Shown here in pieces: positions 5,076 to 5,634 of a stretch of 5,634 bases of DNA. Location: assembly GCA_003486225.1 (NCBI GenBank), contig DNGN01000095.1, forward strand, positions 2,723 to 8,356, in the 5' to 3' direction. A program made the translations under genes and the position numbers. This DNA is from Chloroflexota bacterium (lineage in GTDB: Bacteria; Chloroflexota; Anaerolineae; Anaerolineales; UBA11579). The notes beneath the pieces were generated by a model, which was not told the origin of the DNA, made no database searches, and was given only the letters and a program-made list of their open reading frames with translations. Numbering within the stretch: position 1 is the first letter of the stretch; every line of letters begins with the position of its first letter.

Positions 5076-5634
5076 TTAGTTTATCAACTGGAAAATGAAC
5101 ATAATAATGGCAACCAGGATCGCCAGACCCATCACCACCAGGCCCGCATAGGAAAATGCAGTCTGCGGTTTGACCTCTCGCAAGGCTTCCCAATAATCTG
5201 CAGGAGCATCGTTTTTGGGCATTTCCAACACAATAACGGTGATGTTGTCTTTTCCACCGTTTGCATTGGCTGCCGCGATCAGGTTGGAAACTGACTGCTG
5301 GATATCTGGCTGGGCTAACTCTTCTGCGATGACTTCATCCGCAATCATATCATTCAACCCGTCGGAACATAACAGCAACCGGTCACCAGCACGCAAGCGA
5401 AATCCCTGATTATCTGGGCTGAATTGGGGGTTTCGGTCTGTCCGGATACGGGTATCCACCTCTGGGTCGACTGTAGAGCCCAGGTAGCGGCGGATGATGT
5501 TGGCGTGTGGGTGCGATCTGGCTTGCTCAGTTGTCAGGGCGCCGGCATCGATTGCCTCTTGTACGTAGGTATGGTCGAGGTTCAGTTGGATAAGCTGCTC
5601 ATTCCTCAGCAGGTATAGGCGGGAGTTTCCCACG
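5076..5634 (-). CDS. PP2C-type Ser/Thr protein phosphatase with C-terminal membrane anchor, N-terminus cut by window edge
   Basis: The minus strand encodes the last 185 complete codons of a PP2C (PPM) phosphatase, which removes phosphate from Ser/Thr residues and often opposes PASTA-type kinases. Numbering from the first full codon, VGNSRLYLLR (1-10) is the central strand motif, usually VGDSR. HPHANIIRRYLG (41-52), LLLCSDGL (86-93, metal-ligand D91) and GGKDNITV (126-133, metal-ligand D129) follow in the right order. Both visible metal-binding aspartates are intact. After a short charged linker, residues 162-184 form a single hydrophobic helix ending two residues before the TAA stop at 5078-5076, so the catalytic domain is probably tethered to the inner face of the membrane. 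The first catalytic motifs and the true start are outside the window; the in-frame GTG at 5633 is an internal valine, not a start. No kinase gene is visible. Confidence 0.9.
   Translation of the reverse strand, partial: VGNSRLYLLRNEQLIQLNLDHTYVQEAIDAGALTTEQARSHPHANIIRRYLGSTVDPEVDTRIRTDRNPQFSPDNQGFRLRAGDRLLLCSDGLNDMIADEVIAEELAQPDIQQSVSNLIAAANANGGKDNITVIVLEMPKNDAPADYWEALREVKPQTAFSYAGLVVMGLAILVAIIMFIFQLIN

Overview
The window looks like ordinary chromosome from a moderately GC-rich bacterium. Chloroflexota, probably class Anaerolineae, is my best guess. This rests on gene content and style: a DUF3048 protein with a Thr/Pro-rich linker after its signal peptide, a DUF2085 membrane protein, a UbiE/MenG-type methyltransferase, and a PP2C phosphatase with a C-terminal membrane anchor. 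No rRNA or marker gene is present to confirm the lineage.

Layout, left to right. (1) Positions 1-628, minus strand: a DUF2085 membrane protein whose C-terminus runs off the left edge. (2) 629-878: a divergent intergenic region with a promoter candidate for each side. The rightward one sits so close to its gene that the mRNA should be leaderless or nearly so. (3) 879-2336, plus strand: an exported DUF3048 (YerB-like) protein. (4) 2337-2656: a 320-base non-coding gap ending in a good sigma-70-like promoter. (5) 2657-4908, plus strand: a compact three-gene unit. It holds an ABC-transporter ATPase, its permease (start and stop codons overlapping by 4 bases, strong Shine-Dalgarno), and, 30 bases on, a UbiE/MenG-family methyltransferase. 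A perfect 10-bp inverted repeat spans the methyltransferase stop codon and may end the transcript. (6) 4909-5075: a short convergent intergenic region. (7) 5076-5634, minus strand: the C-terminal part of a PP2C-type Ser/Thr protein phosphatase with a terminal membrane helix; its start lies beyond the right edge.

Functional reading. The ATPase and permease form the cytoplasmic and membrane parts of an SsuBC/TauBC/ThiZX-type importer, but no substrate-binding protein is encoded here. The importer therefore borrows one from elsewhere or is incomplete locally. Its tight linkage to a quinone-type C-methyltransferase is the most thought-provoking association in the window, although simple operon packing could explain it. 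I found no mobile element, CRISPR array, tRNA, rRNA or recognisable riboswitch, and nothing that clearly amounts to a new system.
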